DNA of 42,912 bases, from contig JBDWKL010000033.1 in assembly GCA_039973685.1 (NCBI GenBank), positions 1 through 42,912 of the forward strand. Reading direction: 5' to 3'. The notes under the pieces are model-generated. The model saw nothing but the letters and a program-made list of their open reading frames with translations. It had not been told where the DNA came from and did no database searches. The stretch comes from Hyphomicrobiales bacterium (GTDB lineage Bacteria; Pseudomonadota; Alphaproteobacteria; Rhizobiales; JACESI01). Shown here one piece after another: positions 17,966 through 26,834 of the stretch (position 1 is its first letter; the number at the start of each line of letters is the position of its first letter). The position numbers and the translations under genes are program-made.

Positions 17966-18691
17966 TTAACCACGGTTTTGATAATGCGCCAAAGCATCGA
18001 ACATAGATTGTTCATTTGGATGCTCTACAACAATAAGCTGTATTTTTCCATACCTATCGAACACAGATTCAATGCCTTTGGCAAGGCAGAAAAACTTTAT
18101 TGAGTTAGTCAATTGACTTATTTTATATCGTTTAATCACACCCTCAAATGCCTCAGCAGTGCGGTTTGAATAGAGCAGAACTGCGTCGATTGTTTCACTT
18201 TCAATCGCCGTCAAAATATCGGGTGAGAGATGATCGACGCTATCACTGTAATAACGAACAGCAACATCTACCTGCCAACCATTTGCCTTTAGCTTATCTT
18301 CAAGCCTTCCTTTGCGATCTCGCCCACAAACATAAATGAGGCCCGCACGATCATCCGAGCGAGCAGGACCGATCAAATCAACCAATTGATCGACAGCACC
18401 TGAAGCAGAGCGAATATGTTTGAACCCGAAACCACGCGCCAAAGCTGCTGTTGCATCGCCCACAGTATAAAGGGTTCTTGTTTCGCGGGTTTCTTCGTCT
18501 GCAACCTTAGCTAACGCCCGCACACCATTTCGGCTTGTGACAACAAAATCACCCGTGTGCATATCATCAAGCGGTTCGTTTAAAAAAACTGTTTCCAACA
18601 TCGGCGCAACCAACACCTCATACCCTGCGGCCCGTAGGCGCTCAGCTGTTAAACTGGCATCGGGTTCTGGTCTGGTGACGAGTACACGCAT
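17966..18691 (-). CDS. hemD: Uroporphyrinogen-III synthase
   Basis: The 241-residue protein begins with the family signature MRVLVTRPEPDASLTAERL and shows VTSRNGVRAL at about 49-58 and LIYVCGRDRKGRLEDKL in the second lobe. It cyclises hydroxymethylbilane, inverting ring D, to give uroporphyrinogen III. HemD is poorly conserved, so the N-terminal motif and the gene order are the main support. It starts three bases after the hemC stop, which fits coupled translation and hand-over of the unstable bilane. Length is normal. Confidence 0.93.
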   Translation of the reverse strand: MRVLVTRPEPDASLTAERLRAAGYEVLVAPMLETVFLNEPLDDMHTGDFVVTSRNGVRALAKVADEETRETRTLYTVGDATAALARGFGFKHIRSASGAVDQLVDLIGPARSDDRAGLIYVCGRDRKGRLEDKLKANGWQVDVAVRYYSDSVDHLSPDILTAIESETIDAVLLYSNRTAEAFEGVIKRYKISQLTNSIKFFCLAKGIESVFDRYGKIQLIVVEHPNEQSMFDALAHYQNRG

Positions 18692-18694
18692 GAT

Positions 18695-19648
18695 TTAACG
18701 CTGGTGGAGGCTTTGCACGAAATCATCGCTCAACTGCGATTTCAGCCGAAGCCCCGCTTCCTCACCAATCGCAACAGCATCGGCAATGCTTCCCGAACCA
18801 TCAATCGGGAAACTCTCAGAACCATCAGGCCGAAGCACTTCTCCTTTGAAAGAAAGTGCATCACCCTCGATGCGCGCAATGCCTGCAATCGGGGTTCGGC
18901 ATGATCCATCGAGCACTTTCAAGAAAGCGCGCTCACACTGAACTGCAGCCGCCGTTCCAGCATCGTGAAGCGGTGCGATGAAGTTTTGCGTCACATCGTC
19001 ACCATCGCGCGTTTCAATTCCAATCGCCCCTTGAGCACAGGCAGGCAAGAACGCTCCCTCATCAAGATAATCAGCCACAATATGCGACATACCCAACCGA
19101 CTAAGGCCAGCAGCCGCCAACAATGTTGCCTCAGCCACGCCATCTGCCAGTTTACGCAAACGAGTTTGAACATTGCCGCGAAACATAATCACCTTGAAAT
19201 CAGAGCGATAGCGCAACAGTTGCGCCTGGCGGCGCAAAGAAGATGAACCAATCACCGCCCCTTGAGCCAAACCATCAAGCCCGCTTGCCTTTTCGCAAAT
19301 GAAGGCGTCGCGCGTATCTTCACGCGGCAAGAACACATCAAGCACCAAGCCATTTGGCAGAGTTGTCGGCATATCCTTGGAAGAGTGAACCGCAATATCA
19401 ATATCGCCATCAATCAGCGCTTGCTCAATCTCTTTGGTGAAAAGCCCTTTACCACCAATCTCAGACAAGGGACGGTCGACAACAATATCGCCCGTGGTCT
19501 TGATAACCGTAATAGAGAACGCATTTTCCTCCATTGCGTGCGCTGCCATTAACAGACTTCGCACTTCACGCGCCTGTGCCAAAGCAAGGTCGCTGCCACG
19601 GGTTCCAATTTTTAAAGGGGAGTTGGATGAGAAAGATGTCGGATTCAT
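18695..19648 (-). CDS. hemC: Porphobilinogen deaminase (hydroxymethylbilane synthase)
   Basis: This enzyme joins four porphobilinogens into hydroxymethylbilane. I start it at the ATG at 19648 (317 residues), because the family start is close to KIGTRGSDLALAQAREV and the longer frame to 19747 would overlap the tsaD promoter region. Motifs include HSSKDMPTTLP, GSSSLRRQAQLL, MFRGNVQTRL and LDGSCRTPIAG with the dipyrromethane cofactor Cys at about 250. It heads the hemC-hemD-mic60-hemY operon and diverges from tsaD across about 72 bases, so the two share a compact promoter region. Confidence 0.96.
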   Translation of the reverse strand: MNPTSFSSNSPLKIGTRGSDLALAQAREVRSLLMAAHAMEENAFSITVIKTTGDIVVDRPLSEIGGKGLFTKEIEQALIDGDIDIAVHSSKDMPTTLPNGLVLDVFLPREDTRDAFICEKASGLDGLAQGAVIGSSSLRRQAQLLRYRSDFKVIMFRGNVQTRLRKLADGVAEATLLAAAGLSRLGMSHIVADYLDEGAFLPACAQGAIGIETRDGDDVTQNFIAPLHDAGTAAAVQCERAFLKVLDGSCRTPIAGIARIEGDALSFKGEVLRPDGSESFPIDGSGSIADAVAIGEEAGLRLKSQLSDDFVQSLHQR

Positions 19649-19720
19649 TTGCAAGCAGTTCGGCTCAAGTGATAGGTTCCGCGACACAATAGCCGTTTGG
19701 TTCTCTACATCAACGCCCTT
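19649..19720. promoter_or_regulatory. Divergent promoter region of hemC and tsaD
   Basis: Only 72 bases separate the chosen starts of the two divergent genes, so both promoters must lie here or overlap the 5' ends. I cannot pick out a clear -35/-10 pair for either direction. The hemC/tsaD divergence itself is the conserved alphaproteobacterial arrangement. Confidence 0.35.
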
Positions 19721-20857
19721 ATGTCCGATTTCACAAAACTTAAACATTCAAAACGACCTGCGCCCAATGCGAGCAATCCACTTGTTCTGGCTTTAGAATC
19801 AAGTTGCGACGAAACCGCAGCCAGTGTTCTTTGCCGCCATGACGACGGAACGAGCCATATTTTGTCCAATGTCGTGTTGAGCCAAATCGAAGAACACGCA
19901 GCTTTTGGTGGTGTCGTACCCGAAATTGCGGCACGCGCGCATGTGGAAGCCATTGATGGCGTGATTGCTGCCGCTTTGAATGATGCCAAAATCAAGGCCC
20001 AAGACCTCGACGCCATCGCCGCCACCGCAGGCCCCGGCCTTAATGGTGGATTGTTGATTGCCACGATGACAGGCAAGGCAATGGCTCATGCATTGGCCGT
20101 GCCGTTTTATCCAATCAATCATTTGGAAGGCCACGCTCTTACAGCGCGGCTAACAGACAATGTTGCTTTTCCTTATGTGTTACTTTTGGTTTCTGGCGGC
20201 CATACGCAAATTTTGCTCGTTCATGGCGTCGGCAATTACGAGCGCATTGCCACAACAATTGATGATGCACTGGGTGAGGCCTTTGATAAAACCGCTAAAA
20301 TGCTAGGGCTAGATTATCCAGGCGGTCCGGCTGTGGAACAAATGGCAAAAGCAGGGGATGAAGCGCGTTTTAACTTCCCTCGCCCCATGCAACACCATGA
20401 AACATTAAACCTGTCATTATCTGGCCTTAAAACAGCTGTTCGATTGGCCGCAGAAAAACACGCCCCTTTAACAGACCAAGACGTCAGCGATATTTGCGCG
20501 TCTTTCCAGCAAGCGGTCAGTGATATTTTAAAAAATCGGATCGAACGCACTTTGGCACTTTTTAAAGAACAATTTCCTAACCAGAAAAAACCAACGCTCG
20601 TGGTAGCTGGTGGGGTTGCAGCCAATCAGAAAATCAGATCAACACTTGAAAAACTTTGCGAGACGGAAGGTTTTTCACTCTCCGCACCACCGTTGAAGCT
20701 ATGCACGGACAATGCGGCGATGATTGGCTGGGCGGCATTGGAACGCATCGCGCTTGGTGAAAGTGGCGACTTATCATTTACCCCTCGCCCGCGCTGGCCG
20801 CTTGATGAAGAAAGCAGCACAGTGGTTGGCAAGGGCAAACGAGGGCCAAAAGTATGA
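19721..20857 (+). CDS. tsaD: tRNA N6-threonylcarbamoyladenosine transferase
   Basis: TsaD (Gcp/YgjD) transfers the threonylcarbamoyl group to A37 of ANN-decoding tRNAs, working with TsaB, TsaE and TsaC. The ATG at 19721 gives 378 residues; a TTG eight codons upstream is possible. Family motifs are [15 protein letters not shown], the metal-binding HLEGH at about 134-138, [23 protein letters not shown] and [15 protein letters not shown]. The N-terminus is a little longer than in many homologues. It overlaps gpsA by four bases (ATGA). Confidence 0.96.
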   Translation: MSDFTKLKHSKRPAPNASNPLVLALESSCDETAASVLCRHDDGTSHILSNVVLSQIEEHAAFGGVVPEIAARAHVEAIDGVIAAALNDAKIKAQDLDAIAATAGPGLNGGLLIATMTGKAMAHALAVPFYPINHLEGHALTARLTDNVAFPYVLLLVSGGHTQILLVHGVGNYERIATTIDDALGEAFDKTAKMLGLDYPGGPAVEQMAKAGDEARFNFPRPMQHHETLNLSLSGLKTAVRLAAEKHAPLTDQDVSDICASFQQAVSDILKNRIERTLALFKEQFPNQKKPTLVVAGGVAANQKIRSTLEKLCETEGFSLSAPPLKLCTDNAAMIGWAALERIALGESGDLSFTPRPRWPLDEESSTVVGKGKRGPKV

Positions 20858-21831
20858 AGCGAATTTCAGTTATTGGAGGCGGCGCTTGGGGCACAGCCCT
20901 TGCCGCCCATCTAGCGCGCGCAGGCAAAGCCCCGCAACTATGGGCGCGGTCTGAAGAACTTGTGGCTGATGTAAATGATAACCAGAAGAATGAGCGCTAT
21001 CTTTCAGGCATAACTCTGCCAGCGGGCATCCAAGCCACGACTAGCCTCGTAGACATCAAAGGCACCGAGCTTGCTCTTGTTGTCATCCCAACCCAATCGC
21101 TACGCACTATCTTAGAAGATGCAAAACCGCACCTTTCAAACGACGCGACAATTCTGCTCTGTGCAAAGGGCATTGAGAAAACTACCGGTAAACGCACGAG
21201 CGATATTGCGGCTGAAGTCATGCCCAATAATCCAATCGCGGCTTTGTCAGGCCCAAGCTTTGCCCATGATGTAGCGCGTGGCCTTCCTACAGCGGTCACC
21301 TTGGCGGCACCAACATTGGCAATGGCAACGACCCTATCTGAGGCTATCTCAAGCCAAGGGCTTCGCACTTATGCCTCTGATGATGTTATCGGTGCCGAAC
21401 TTGGCGGTGCGCTTAAAAACGTCATCGCGCTTGCCGTTGGTATGGCGCGGGCAAGAAGGCTTGGTGCAAGTGCAGAAGCAGCCCTTACAACACGTGGTTT
21501 TACAGAGCTTTCCCGTATCGCCAGCCACTTCGGTGCGAAGCCTGAAACGCTGATGGGACTTTCGTGCCTCGGCGATTTGATGCTGACATGCTCCAGCCCC
21601 CAATCGCGAAATTTTGCTTATGGCATGGCTGTCGGTAACGGCGAAGACCTTACACAGCTAAAACTTGCCGAAGGCGTTCACACAACATCAATTGCGGCTA
21701 AGCTCTGCAAAGATGCGGGCATATCAACCCCAATTATTGACGCAATTGATGCGGTTTTGAGTGAAGCCTTGCCAATTGATGAAGCGATGAGAAAACTCAT
21801 GCAGCGCCCTTTAAAAGCTGAGCTAGGCTGA
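20854..21831 (+). CDS. gpsA: Glycerol-3-phosphate dehydrogenase [NAD(P)+]
   Basis: The enzyme reduces dihydroxyacetone phosphate to sn-glycerol-3-phosphate for phospholipid synthesis. The 325-residue protein opens with the Rossmann motif [17 protein letters not shown], has [17 protein letters not shown] in the middle, [14 protein letters not shown] with the catalytic Lys, and [18 protein letters not shown] near 250. It shares four bases with the end of tsaD, so the two are co-translated. A hairpin just after its stop overlaps the next gene's ribosome site. Confidence 0.96.
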   Translation: MKRISVIGGGAWGTALAAHLARAGKAPQLWARSEELVADVNDNQKNERYLSGITLPAGIQATTSLVDIKGTELALVVIPTQSLRTILEDAKPHLSNDATILLCAKGIEKTTGKRTSDIAAEVMPNNPIAALSGPSFAHDVARGLPTAVTLAAPTLAMATTLSEAISSQGLRTYASDDVIGAELGGALKNVIALAVGMARARRLGASAEAALTTRGFTELSRIASHFGAKPETLMGLSCLGDLMLTCSSPQSRNFAYGMAVGNGEDLTQLKLAEGVHTTSIAAKLCKDAGISTPIIDAIDAVLSEALPIDEAMRKLMQRPLKAELG

Positions 21832-21837
21832 TAAACT

Positions 21838-21865
21838 GGCCTCTTATATTTTATAGAAAGAGGCC
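21838..21865 (+). promoter_or_regulatory. Hairpin overlapping a ribosome binding site
   Basis: GGCCTCTT (21838-21845) pairs perfectly with AAGAGGCC (21858-21865) across a 12-base AT-rich loop. The right arm contains AGAGG, the only good ribosome site for the ATG at 21870. No T-run follows, so it looks less like a terminator than a structure that could hide the start of the next gene. Confidence 0.4.
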
Positions 21866-21869
21866 TCTT

Positions 21870-22532
21870 ATGTTTTTCAAAGGCACAAAAATAGCCATAT
21901 TATTGGCACTGATTACACCCTTGCTACATTCCAATGCACAAGCGGCTGATGCAACGTCAGCCTATTCCAAAATCGATTGGGATAAAGACTGCAAACGGAT
22001 CGACACACCGCCAGTCGATGAACCTGATCTAGGCGGGCACTTTAAATGTGCCGGTTATCAAGATTATCCAATTTGGATATCAACAGGAGACCTACGCGAA
22101 AGCGTTCAATTCGGTCATCTAAACCACCAAATAACAACCCAAAGTTCTTGGGAAAGTTTTAGTAGTTTCAACCAGATCAACCTGACAATTGAATGGCGCT
22201 TGAAAAAAGGTCGCCCCATCGCTGCGATCTATCGTCATTTCATCGATAACGGAGAAGGCAATGCGACGAGCCGGAAACAGTTTCTCGTCATCAAGAGTGT
22301 CGCAAGCCTAGACACTGGCGGCATCGGCTGTGTTTATGGCATGGTCAATGGTCGTGAAAATAAAGCCAATGAGACCGCGCGACGGGTGGCGGATGGTATG
22401 AGCAACCCCTTATCAAAATGCGAAAACGGGGCGCCGGTTGATCTATATACAGCCGCCAAAGCTGCACCCTTTTATGTGCTCAAGTCACAAGCAAAGACGA
22501 TGTCTCGTCATTTCCCTGACCCAATTAAATAG
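21870..22532 (+). CDS. Exported protein of unknown function
   Basis: I do not recognise this 220-residue protein. It has a clear signal peptide (MFFKGTKIAILLALITPLL...AQA, cleavage near residue 25). The mature part has four cysteines, in DCKRI, FKCAG, GCVYG and KCENG, enough for two disulfides, which fits a periplasmic or secreted place. The order WISTGDLRESVQFGHLN, then a Trp- and Arg-containing strand (NLTIEWRLKKGRPIAAIYRHF), suggests a small beta-rich domain. It lies 38 bases after gpsA, with its ribosome site inside a hairpin. No catalytic motif stands out. Confidence 0.75.
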   Translation: MFFKGTKIAILLALITPLLHSNAQAADATSAYSKIDWDKDCKRIDTPPVDEPDLGGHFKCAGYQDYPIWISTGDLRESVQFGHLNHQITTQSSWESFSSFNQINLTIEWRLKKGRPIAAIYRHFIDNGEGNATSRKQFLVIKSVASLDTGGIGCVYGMVNGRENKANETARRVADGMSNPLSKCENGAPVDLYTAAKAAPFYVLKSQAKTMSRHFPDPIK

Positions 22533-22635
22533 TCGTCCCTAAAATTTGATACCCACATATCGCATCTAGGGTGACACCAACTCATACCAATGGTAATCCC
22601 TTGGCTAGAAACTTTAAAATAAAAGGAACCTTCTC
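22533..22635 (+). promoter_or_regulatory. Short gap before the YciI gene
   Basis: The gap ends in AAAAGGAACCTTCTC, a good ribosome site for the ATG at 22636. It probably carries the promoter of the YciI-EVE-DUF6614-AlkZ operon, but I can point to no consensus elements. Confidence 0.2.
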
Positions 22636-22917
22636 ATGCATTTCGTATTTTATGGCAAAGACAAAAAAGGCGCTCTTCAAGTCCGCGTTGATAATCGCCC
22701 TGCCCACGTTGAATGGTTGAAAAGCAACCCAATCGTTCTTGCTGGCCCAATGCTTGATGAAAATGGCGATATGTCAGGTTCTATGGTTGTGTGTGAAGCG
22801 GCAGACCAAGCAGCAGCAGACGCGCTTTTTGCTTCAGACCCATATGGCAAAGCAGGCCTATTTGAGAGCGTCGAAATCTCTCCTTGGAAATGGGTCATCG
22901 GCGCACCTGCGGAGTAA
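22636..22917 (+). CDS. YciI-family protein
   Basis: The 93-residue protein is a small dimeric alpha/beta-barrel (ferredoxin-like) protein of the YciI family. RPAHVEWLKS carries the conserved His and FASDPYGKAGLFE carries the conserved Asp, the pair proposed to form the active site. The family's reaction is not known in general; some relatives act as dehydrochlorinases or lactone enzymes. The ribosome site of the next gene overlaps its end (GGAGTAAGCG), so it is coupled to the EVE gene. The YciI-EVE pair behind gpsA is a recurring alphaproteobacterial arrangement. Confidence 0.9.
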   Translation: MHFVFYGKDKKGALQVRVDNRPAHVEWLKSNPIVLAGPMLDENGDMSGSMVVCEAADQAAADALFASDPYGKAGLFESVEISPWKWVIGAPAE

Positions 22918-22922
22918 GCGAA

Positions 22923-23360
22923 ATGCAATATTGGTTGTTTAAATCCGAGCCCTTCAAATGGTCTTGGGAGCAGCAAAAAGCCAAGGGCGACGTTGGCGAA
23001 GAATGGGATGGCATTCGCAACTACCAAGCACGCAATTTCATGCGAACAATGGAACTTGGCGACCGTGCCTTTTTCTATCATTCCAATGAGGGGTTGAATG
23101 TGGTTGGCATCTGCGAAATATCCGCTCTTTGCCATCCAGACAGCACCATCGACGATGATCGATGGGAATGCGTCGACATCCGTGCTCTTTGCGATATGCC
23201 AATCCCTGTCTCTTTGAAGCAGGTGAAAGCAACGGAGAGCTTGGCAGATATGTCACTGGTGACATCCATGCGCCTATCCGTTCAGCCGGTAAAACCGAAT
23301 GAATGGGACATTGTTTGCAATATGGGTGGTCTTAACCCACAAACATTGAAGCCGGTCTAA
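22923..23360 (+). CDS. EVE-domain protein
   Basis: The 145-residue protein starts at the ATG at 22923 (MQYWLFKSEPFKWSWEQ), preceded by GGAG inside the end of the YciI gene; a longer frame to 22884 is not needed. It is a single EVE domain, a PUA-related fold. It shows WDGIRNYQARNFMRTM, GDRAFFYHSNEG and VVGICEIS, the residues lining the pocket that holds flipped or modified bases in this superfamily. Many EVE proteins bind modified cytosine in DNA or modified RNA, but the ligand here cannot be told. Its stop TAATG overlaps the start of the next gene, the 116-residue DUF6614-like protein. Confidence 0.93.
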   Translation: MQYWLFKSEPFKWSWEQQKAKGDVGEEWDGIRNYQARNFMRTMELGDRAFFYHSNEGLNVVGICEISALCHPDSTIDDDRWECVDIRALCDMPIPVSLKQVKATESLADMSLVTSMRLSVQPVKPNEWDIVCNMGGLNPQTLKPV

Positions 23361-23710
23361 TGGATATTTATCACGGCTTTTTCGATCTTAAGAGCGGCCA
23401 ATCCGACATCGAATTTGCCGATGATTTGGCTCAGTTCATGAACCACCTCAAACGCGAAGAGAAAATCGTCTCTTGGCGTTTGATGCGGCGCAAGCTTGGG
23501 CTTGGACCAGAAAGCCTTGGCGAATTTCACATCATGATTGAAGTGGAAAACCTCGCACAGCTCGACGCTGCCTTTGGCATGGTCTCTGAACGCGCTGGCG
23601 ATGTTGAGAAGAAACACGCATCAGTCAATCAACAAGTGGCGGGCATTAAATTTGCGCTCTACCGCGACTTCCCAGACCCGCATCGCAAAAGCGGCGAAGA
23701 ACGGTTTTAA
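23360..23710 (+). CDS. DUF6614-like small protein
   Basis: The 116-residue protein resembles a family I recall as DUF6614, a small alphaproteobacterial protein starting MDIYHGFFDLK with RLMRRKLGLGPESLGEFHIMIEVENLAQLDAAF in the middle and FALYRDFPDPHR near the end. The length and the alternation of strands and helices suggest a dimeric alpha/beta barrel, like YciI two genes earlier. Function is unknown. It overlaps both neighbours by one base (stop/start TAATG on each side), so it is tightly coupled to the EVE and AlkZ-like genes. The family name is from memory and should be checked by a profile search. Confidence 0.7.
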   Translation: MDIYHGFFDLKSGQSDIEFADDLAQFMNHLKREEKIVSWRLMRRKLGLGPESLGEFHIMIEVENLAQLDAAFGMVSERAGDVEKKHASVNQQVAGIKFALYRDFPDPHRKSGEERF

Positions 23711-24894
23711 TGCTGAAGCTCTCAGCAAAAACGGCACGCCATACCATCTTGCATTTGCAAGGTTTGACGCGCCCGCCGAGCATCAAACAATCAAACCAAG
23801 AACTCTATGAGCTAATCGAGCAATTGGGCTTCGTGCAACTTGATAGCATCCAGTGGGTTGAACGTGCCCACCACATGACGCTATTTGCCCGCAACCAAAC
23901 CTATCGCCCACAACATTTGGAACCCTTGATTGAGCGCGATCAGCTGCTGTTTGAAAACTGGACCCACGACGCCTCCTTCATTCCAACCGCCTTTTATCCC
24001 TATTGGAAACATAAGTTTGAGCGCGAAGAAGCGCGGTTAAAAAACAAGTTCACAAAGTGGCAGGGCAACGGATTTTCTGACCATCTAACAAGCCTACTAT
24101 CACGCGTTGAAGAACGGGGTTCTTTGATGTCACGTGACTTAGAGCGCACAAAAGAAAAACGCGATATGTGGCAATGGCACGATGGTAAAGCAGCGCTTGA
24201 ATATCTGTGGCGTACAGGAAAACTTGGCACCAAAGCACGGCGCAATTTTCAAAAGGTCTATGACTTACCAGAACGCTGTTTAAGTGCAGAAAATTGCAAT
24301 GCCACCGTTAGCAAACAAGAATTCATCGATTGGGCATGCCGCTCTGCATTAGAACGGTTGGGCTTTGGCTCGCCTTCAGATATCGCCCATTATTGGGACC
24401 TTCTCTCCATCACTGAAGTGAAAGAGTGGCTCGCGAAACAAAACTATAAATCCGTCTGTTCGATTGAAGTTGAAGGGCTTGGGAAATCAACCAAAGAACT
24501 TTTTGCCCGCGCCGATATAGAAGACATCACCGACAATCTGGCCCCCTTACCAAACCGCGTCCGCGCCCTCTCGCCCTTTGACCCCGTAATCCGTGACCGC
24601 AAACGACTTGAATGGTTATGGGGCTTTGATTACCGCATTGAAATTTACGTGCCCGCCGCCAAACGCAAATGGGGCTATTACATTTTTCCGCTACTTGAAA
24701 AAGACCAGCTTATTGGCCGTGTTGACATGAAGGCCAATCGAGCAGGCAAGAGCCTTGATATTGCAAAAGTTTGGCTAGAGCCAGGCATCCGCGCTTCTCA
24801 GGGACGACTTCAAAAAGTTGAGGCGGAGTTTATGCGCCAAACTCGCCTAACTGGCATGAAGACAATTCAATGGAACGGAAAAGTGGAAGGCTGA
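23710..24894 (+). CDS. AlkZ/YcaQ-family (HTH_42) DNA glycosylase-like protein
   Basis: The 394-residue protein belongs to the winged-helix HTH_42 family that includes Streptomyces AlkZ and E. coli YcaQ, which unhook interstrand crosslinks or remove bulky alkylated bases. The diagnostic Q-hydrophobic-D/Q motif is present as QLD in LGFVQLDSIQWVERAHH at about 41-43, matching the YcaQ-type QxD form as I recall it. A second cue is the LLFENWTHDASFIP stretch and the C-terminal winged helices around WGFDYRIEIYVP. It is the last gene of the YciI-EVE-DUF6614 run and shares a base with the preceding stop. Which lesion it removes is unknown. Confidence 0.88.
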   Translation: MLKLSAKTARHTILHLQGLTRPPSIKQSNQELYELIEQLGFVQLDSIQWVERAHHMTLFARNQTYRPQHLEPLIERDQLLFENWTHDASFIPTAFYPYWKHKFEREEARLKNKFTKWQGNGFSDHLTSLLSRVEERGSLMSRDLERTKEKRDMWQWHDGKAALEYLWRTGKLGTKARRNFQKVYDLPERCLSAENCNATVSKQEFIDWACRSALERLGFGSPSDIAHYWDLLSITEVKEWLAKQNYKSVCSIEVEGLGKSTKELFARADIEDITDNLAPLPNRVRALSPFDPVIRDRKRLEWLWGFDYRIEIYVPAAKRKWGYYIFPLLEKDQLIGRVDMKANRAGKSLDIAKVWLEPGIRASQGRLQKVEAEFMRQTRLTGMKTIQWNGKVEG

Positions 24895-24933
24895 GTTGAG
24901 TGTATAAGGATCAACACTGTTTGCGGCTAACGC

Positions 24934-25461
24934 TTAAACAGTTGGTTTCGCAAAATCTGCAAAAGCCTCAACCACCCGCTCATAAACATCGCGCTTAAAC
25001 GGCACAACAAGGTCTGGCGCTTCAGTTAAATCACCCCAGCGCCATTCCGAAAATTCCGCCGGATGCGCGCCGCCACCAGGTGCTGTGACATTGATCTCGC
25101 TCTCATCGCCTTCAAACAAAAACGCAAACCAGCGTTGTGTTTGACCACGATATTTTCCCTTAAGGCCAACGCCCAGCATTTCCGGTTGCAGATCATAATT
25201 CAACCAGTCTGGCACTTCACCAAGGAATGAAAAGGACGACACACTCGTCTCTTCATAAAGTTCACGTTCAGCCGCAACACGCGGGTCTTCGCCTTTATCA
25301 ATGCCACCCTGCGGCCATTGCCACAAATAGTCCGGTTCACGATGTTCTGGCACATGGTTCCATTGCCGCTTACCGAGCCATACCTGACCCTGCTTATTAA
25401 ACAAAACCACCCCCACACACGGGCGATAGGGCAGGTCATCATGAGTGAGTTGCTTAGACAT
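24934..25461 (-). CDS. rppH: RNA pyrophosphohydrolase (Nudix)
   Basis: RppH removes pyrophosphate from triphosphorylated 5' ends and starts mRNA decay. The 175-residue protein has the full Nudix box at about 52-74, GGIDKGEDPRVAAERELYEE, with the GX5EX7REUXEE pattern intact. PYRPCVGVVLFNKQGQVWLGKR and WQWPQGGIDKGE are typical of the RppH/IalA type in alphaproteobacteria, where some members were described as invasion-associated. It is the last gene of a minus-strand run, 20 bases after the polysaccharide deacetylase gene, and is probably co-transcribed with it. Confidence 0.95.
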   Translation of the reverse strand: MSKQLTHDDLPYRPCVGVVLFNKQGQVWLGKRQWNHVPEHREPDYLWQWPQGGIDKGEDPRVAAERELYEETSVSSFSFLGEVPDWLNYDLQPEMLGVGLKGKYRGQTQRWFAFLFEGDESEINVTAPGGGAHPAEFSEWRWGDLTEAPDLVVPFKRDVYERVVEAFADFAKPTV

Positions 25462-25481
25462 GAGAGATACTTTGTGCAGAA

Positions 25482-26720
25482 TTAGAAGCTTGATTTATCA
25501 AGTGTACCAGTAATCGGGATCAATTTAACACCCCGTCGATCAGCGTCTTTCGCCCATCGCACCAACCGATCAATAGTAATTGGGAAGGCAGAAGCAACAC
25601 CGATCACAGTGCCTTTGTCGCGGGCAAGACCTTCAAGTTCAAGCAAGCGTGCATCGATATCTTCTTCTGTCAAAACAGAATCGATCACCAACGAACTTTG
25701 AGCAAATGGAAGTTTACGATCAAACGCAACTTCACCCGCGCGGCTAAGCGGCGTAGAGCCATCGTCCACGTACATTAGGCCTCGATTGCGCAGTTCCGTG
25801 AACAACGCGCCAAGCGCATCTGGAGAGGCGGAATAACGCGCGCCCAGATAATTCATCGCGCCGACATAGTTGGTCATACGGCTTAACAACCAATGCAATT
25901 TGTCTTCATTAGCAGTCCATGGCGCTTCCACAAGAAGTGTGCGTGGACCTGGGTCATTGTTTGGATAATCAAACGGCTCCAATGGCAATTGCATTAACAG
26001 TTCATGGCCACGACTTCGTGAGCGAGACATCCAATCCAATAGACCGTCTGCGTAAGGGGCAAAGGCAAGCGTCACTTCTTGGGGAAGTTCACTCAACGTG
26101 CGCTGTGTTGTTGTTTTGTTGATACCCAAACCGCCGATGACAATTGCAATGCGGCTTTTGCTGGCAGCCGCACCGCTTAACGGACGGCTATAAGCCAAAA
26201 GTGGTTTTTCGCCATTTTCACCAACCTTCGGCAAAAATCCATAACGCGACCGCTCAAGCAGTGCTTTATCACCCACGGTCGAAAGGCTAATTTTCTTTTT
26301 AGTCTCTGCAATCTTACTTGGGTCATAAATCAGCACTTCATCAGGGTCGAGCGGCTCCAAAACACCCTCACTATCAGGCGTGAGTTCTGTTAGGACCGTC
26401 GGCTCATCATCCAGACCGTCTTGAATGCTCTTGGCTGTTTCCTTTTCGCGAACAGAAACCAAACCAACATCACGGTCAGCGCTATCAAACTTCGGCTCAA
26501 CAATGCGCACATTGACAATTGGTTCGCCGCCATTCGGATTATCGACAACAGCAACCCAGATGACAGAAATTATTCCAAGACCAAATATAAGAAATGCAGA
26601 CATAAAGACAAAAGGAACCCGCTGCATAAAACTGCCGAGCTTCCTGTTTCTTTGCGTTTTGGCCTGCTGCTTCTTCTTTTTTAAAGCAGCTGCACCAAGA
26701 GGTTTGGTGAGATCTTTCAC
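25482..26720 (-). CDS. Divergent polysaccharide deacetylase-family membrane protein
   Basis: I start it at the GTG at 26720, because AAGGA sits seven bases before it and MKDLTKPLG fits the family; the TTG at 26783 gives a hydrophilic leader that looks spurious. This makes 412 residues. There is an N-terminal basic stretch, one membrane anchor (about 35-57), a linker, and the DUF610/Polysacc_deac_2 domain from about 185, beginning RIAIVIGGLGINKTTT and carrying LLMQLPLEPFDYPNNDPGPR and YVDDGSTPLSRA. The fold is related to glycoside deacetylases, and an envelope role is likely, but the substrate is unknown. In alphaproteobacteria it follows ctpA, as here. A terminator separates it from ctpA. Confidence 0.88.
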   Translation of the reverse strand: MKDLTKPLGAAALKKKKQQAKTQRNRKLGSFMQRVPFVFMSAFLIFGLGIISVIWVAVVDNPNGGEPIVNVRIVEPKFDSADRDVGLVSVREKETAKSIQDGLDDEPTVLTELTPDSEGVLEPLDPDEVLIYDPSKIAETKKKISLSTVGDKALLERSRYGFLPKVGENGEKPLLAYSRPLSGAAASKSRIAIVIGGLGINKTTTQRTLSELPQEVTLAFAPYADGLLDWMSRSRSRGHELLMQLPLEPFDYPNNDPGPRTLLVEAPWTANEDKLHWLLSRMTNYVGAMNYLGARYSASPDALGALFTELRNRGLMYVDDGSTPLSRAGEVAFDRKLPFAQSSLVIDSVLTEEDIDARLLELEGLARDKGTVIGVASAFPITIDRLVRWAKDADRRGVKLIPITGTLDKSSF

Positions 26721-26834
26721 CGCAGTGTCCTTATTTATGTCGCATATGTCTTGCGATTCGACGAAGCGATAGTATAGCGGCAAACAGTCTTAAGCATTTC
26801 TTAACCTCAATTTCTAAAACGAGGCTAAAACACA

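Noticed and set aside
24895-24933. Hairpin-like repeats (AGTGT/ACACT, GTTGA/TCAAC) between the AlkZ-like gene and rppH
   Set aside because: Short competing stems without a T-run; too weak to call a terminator.
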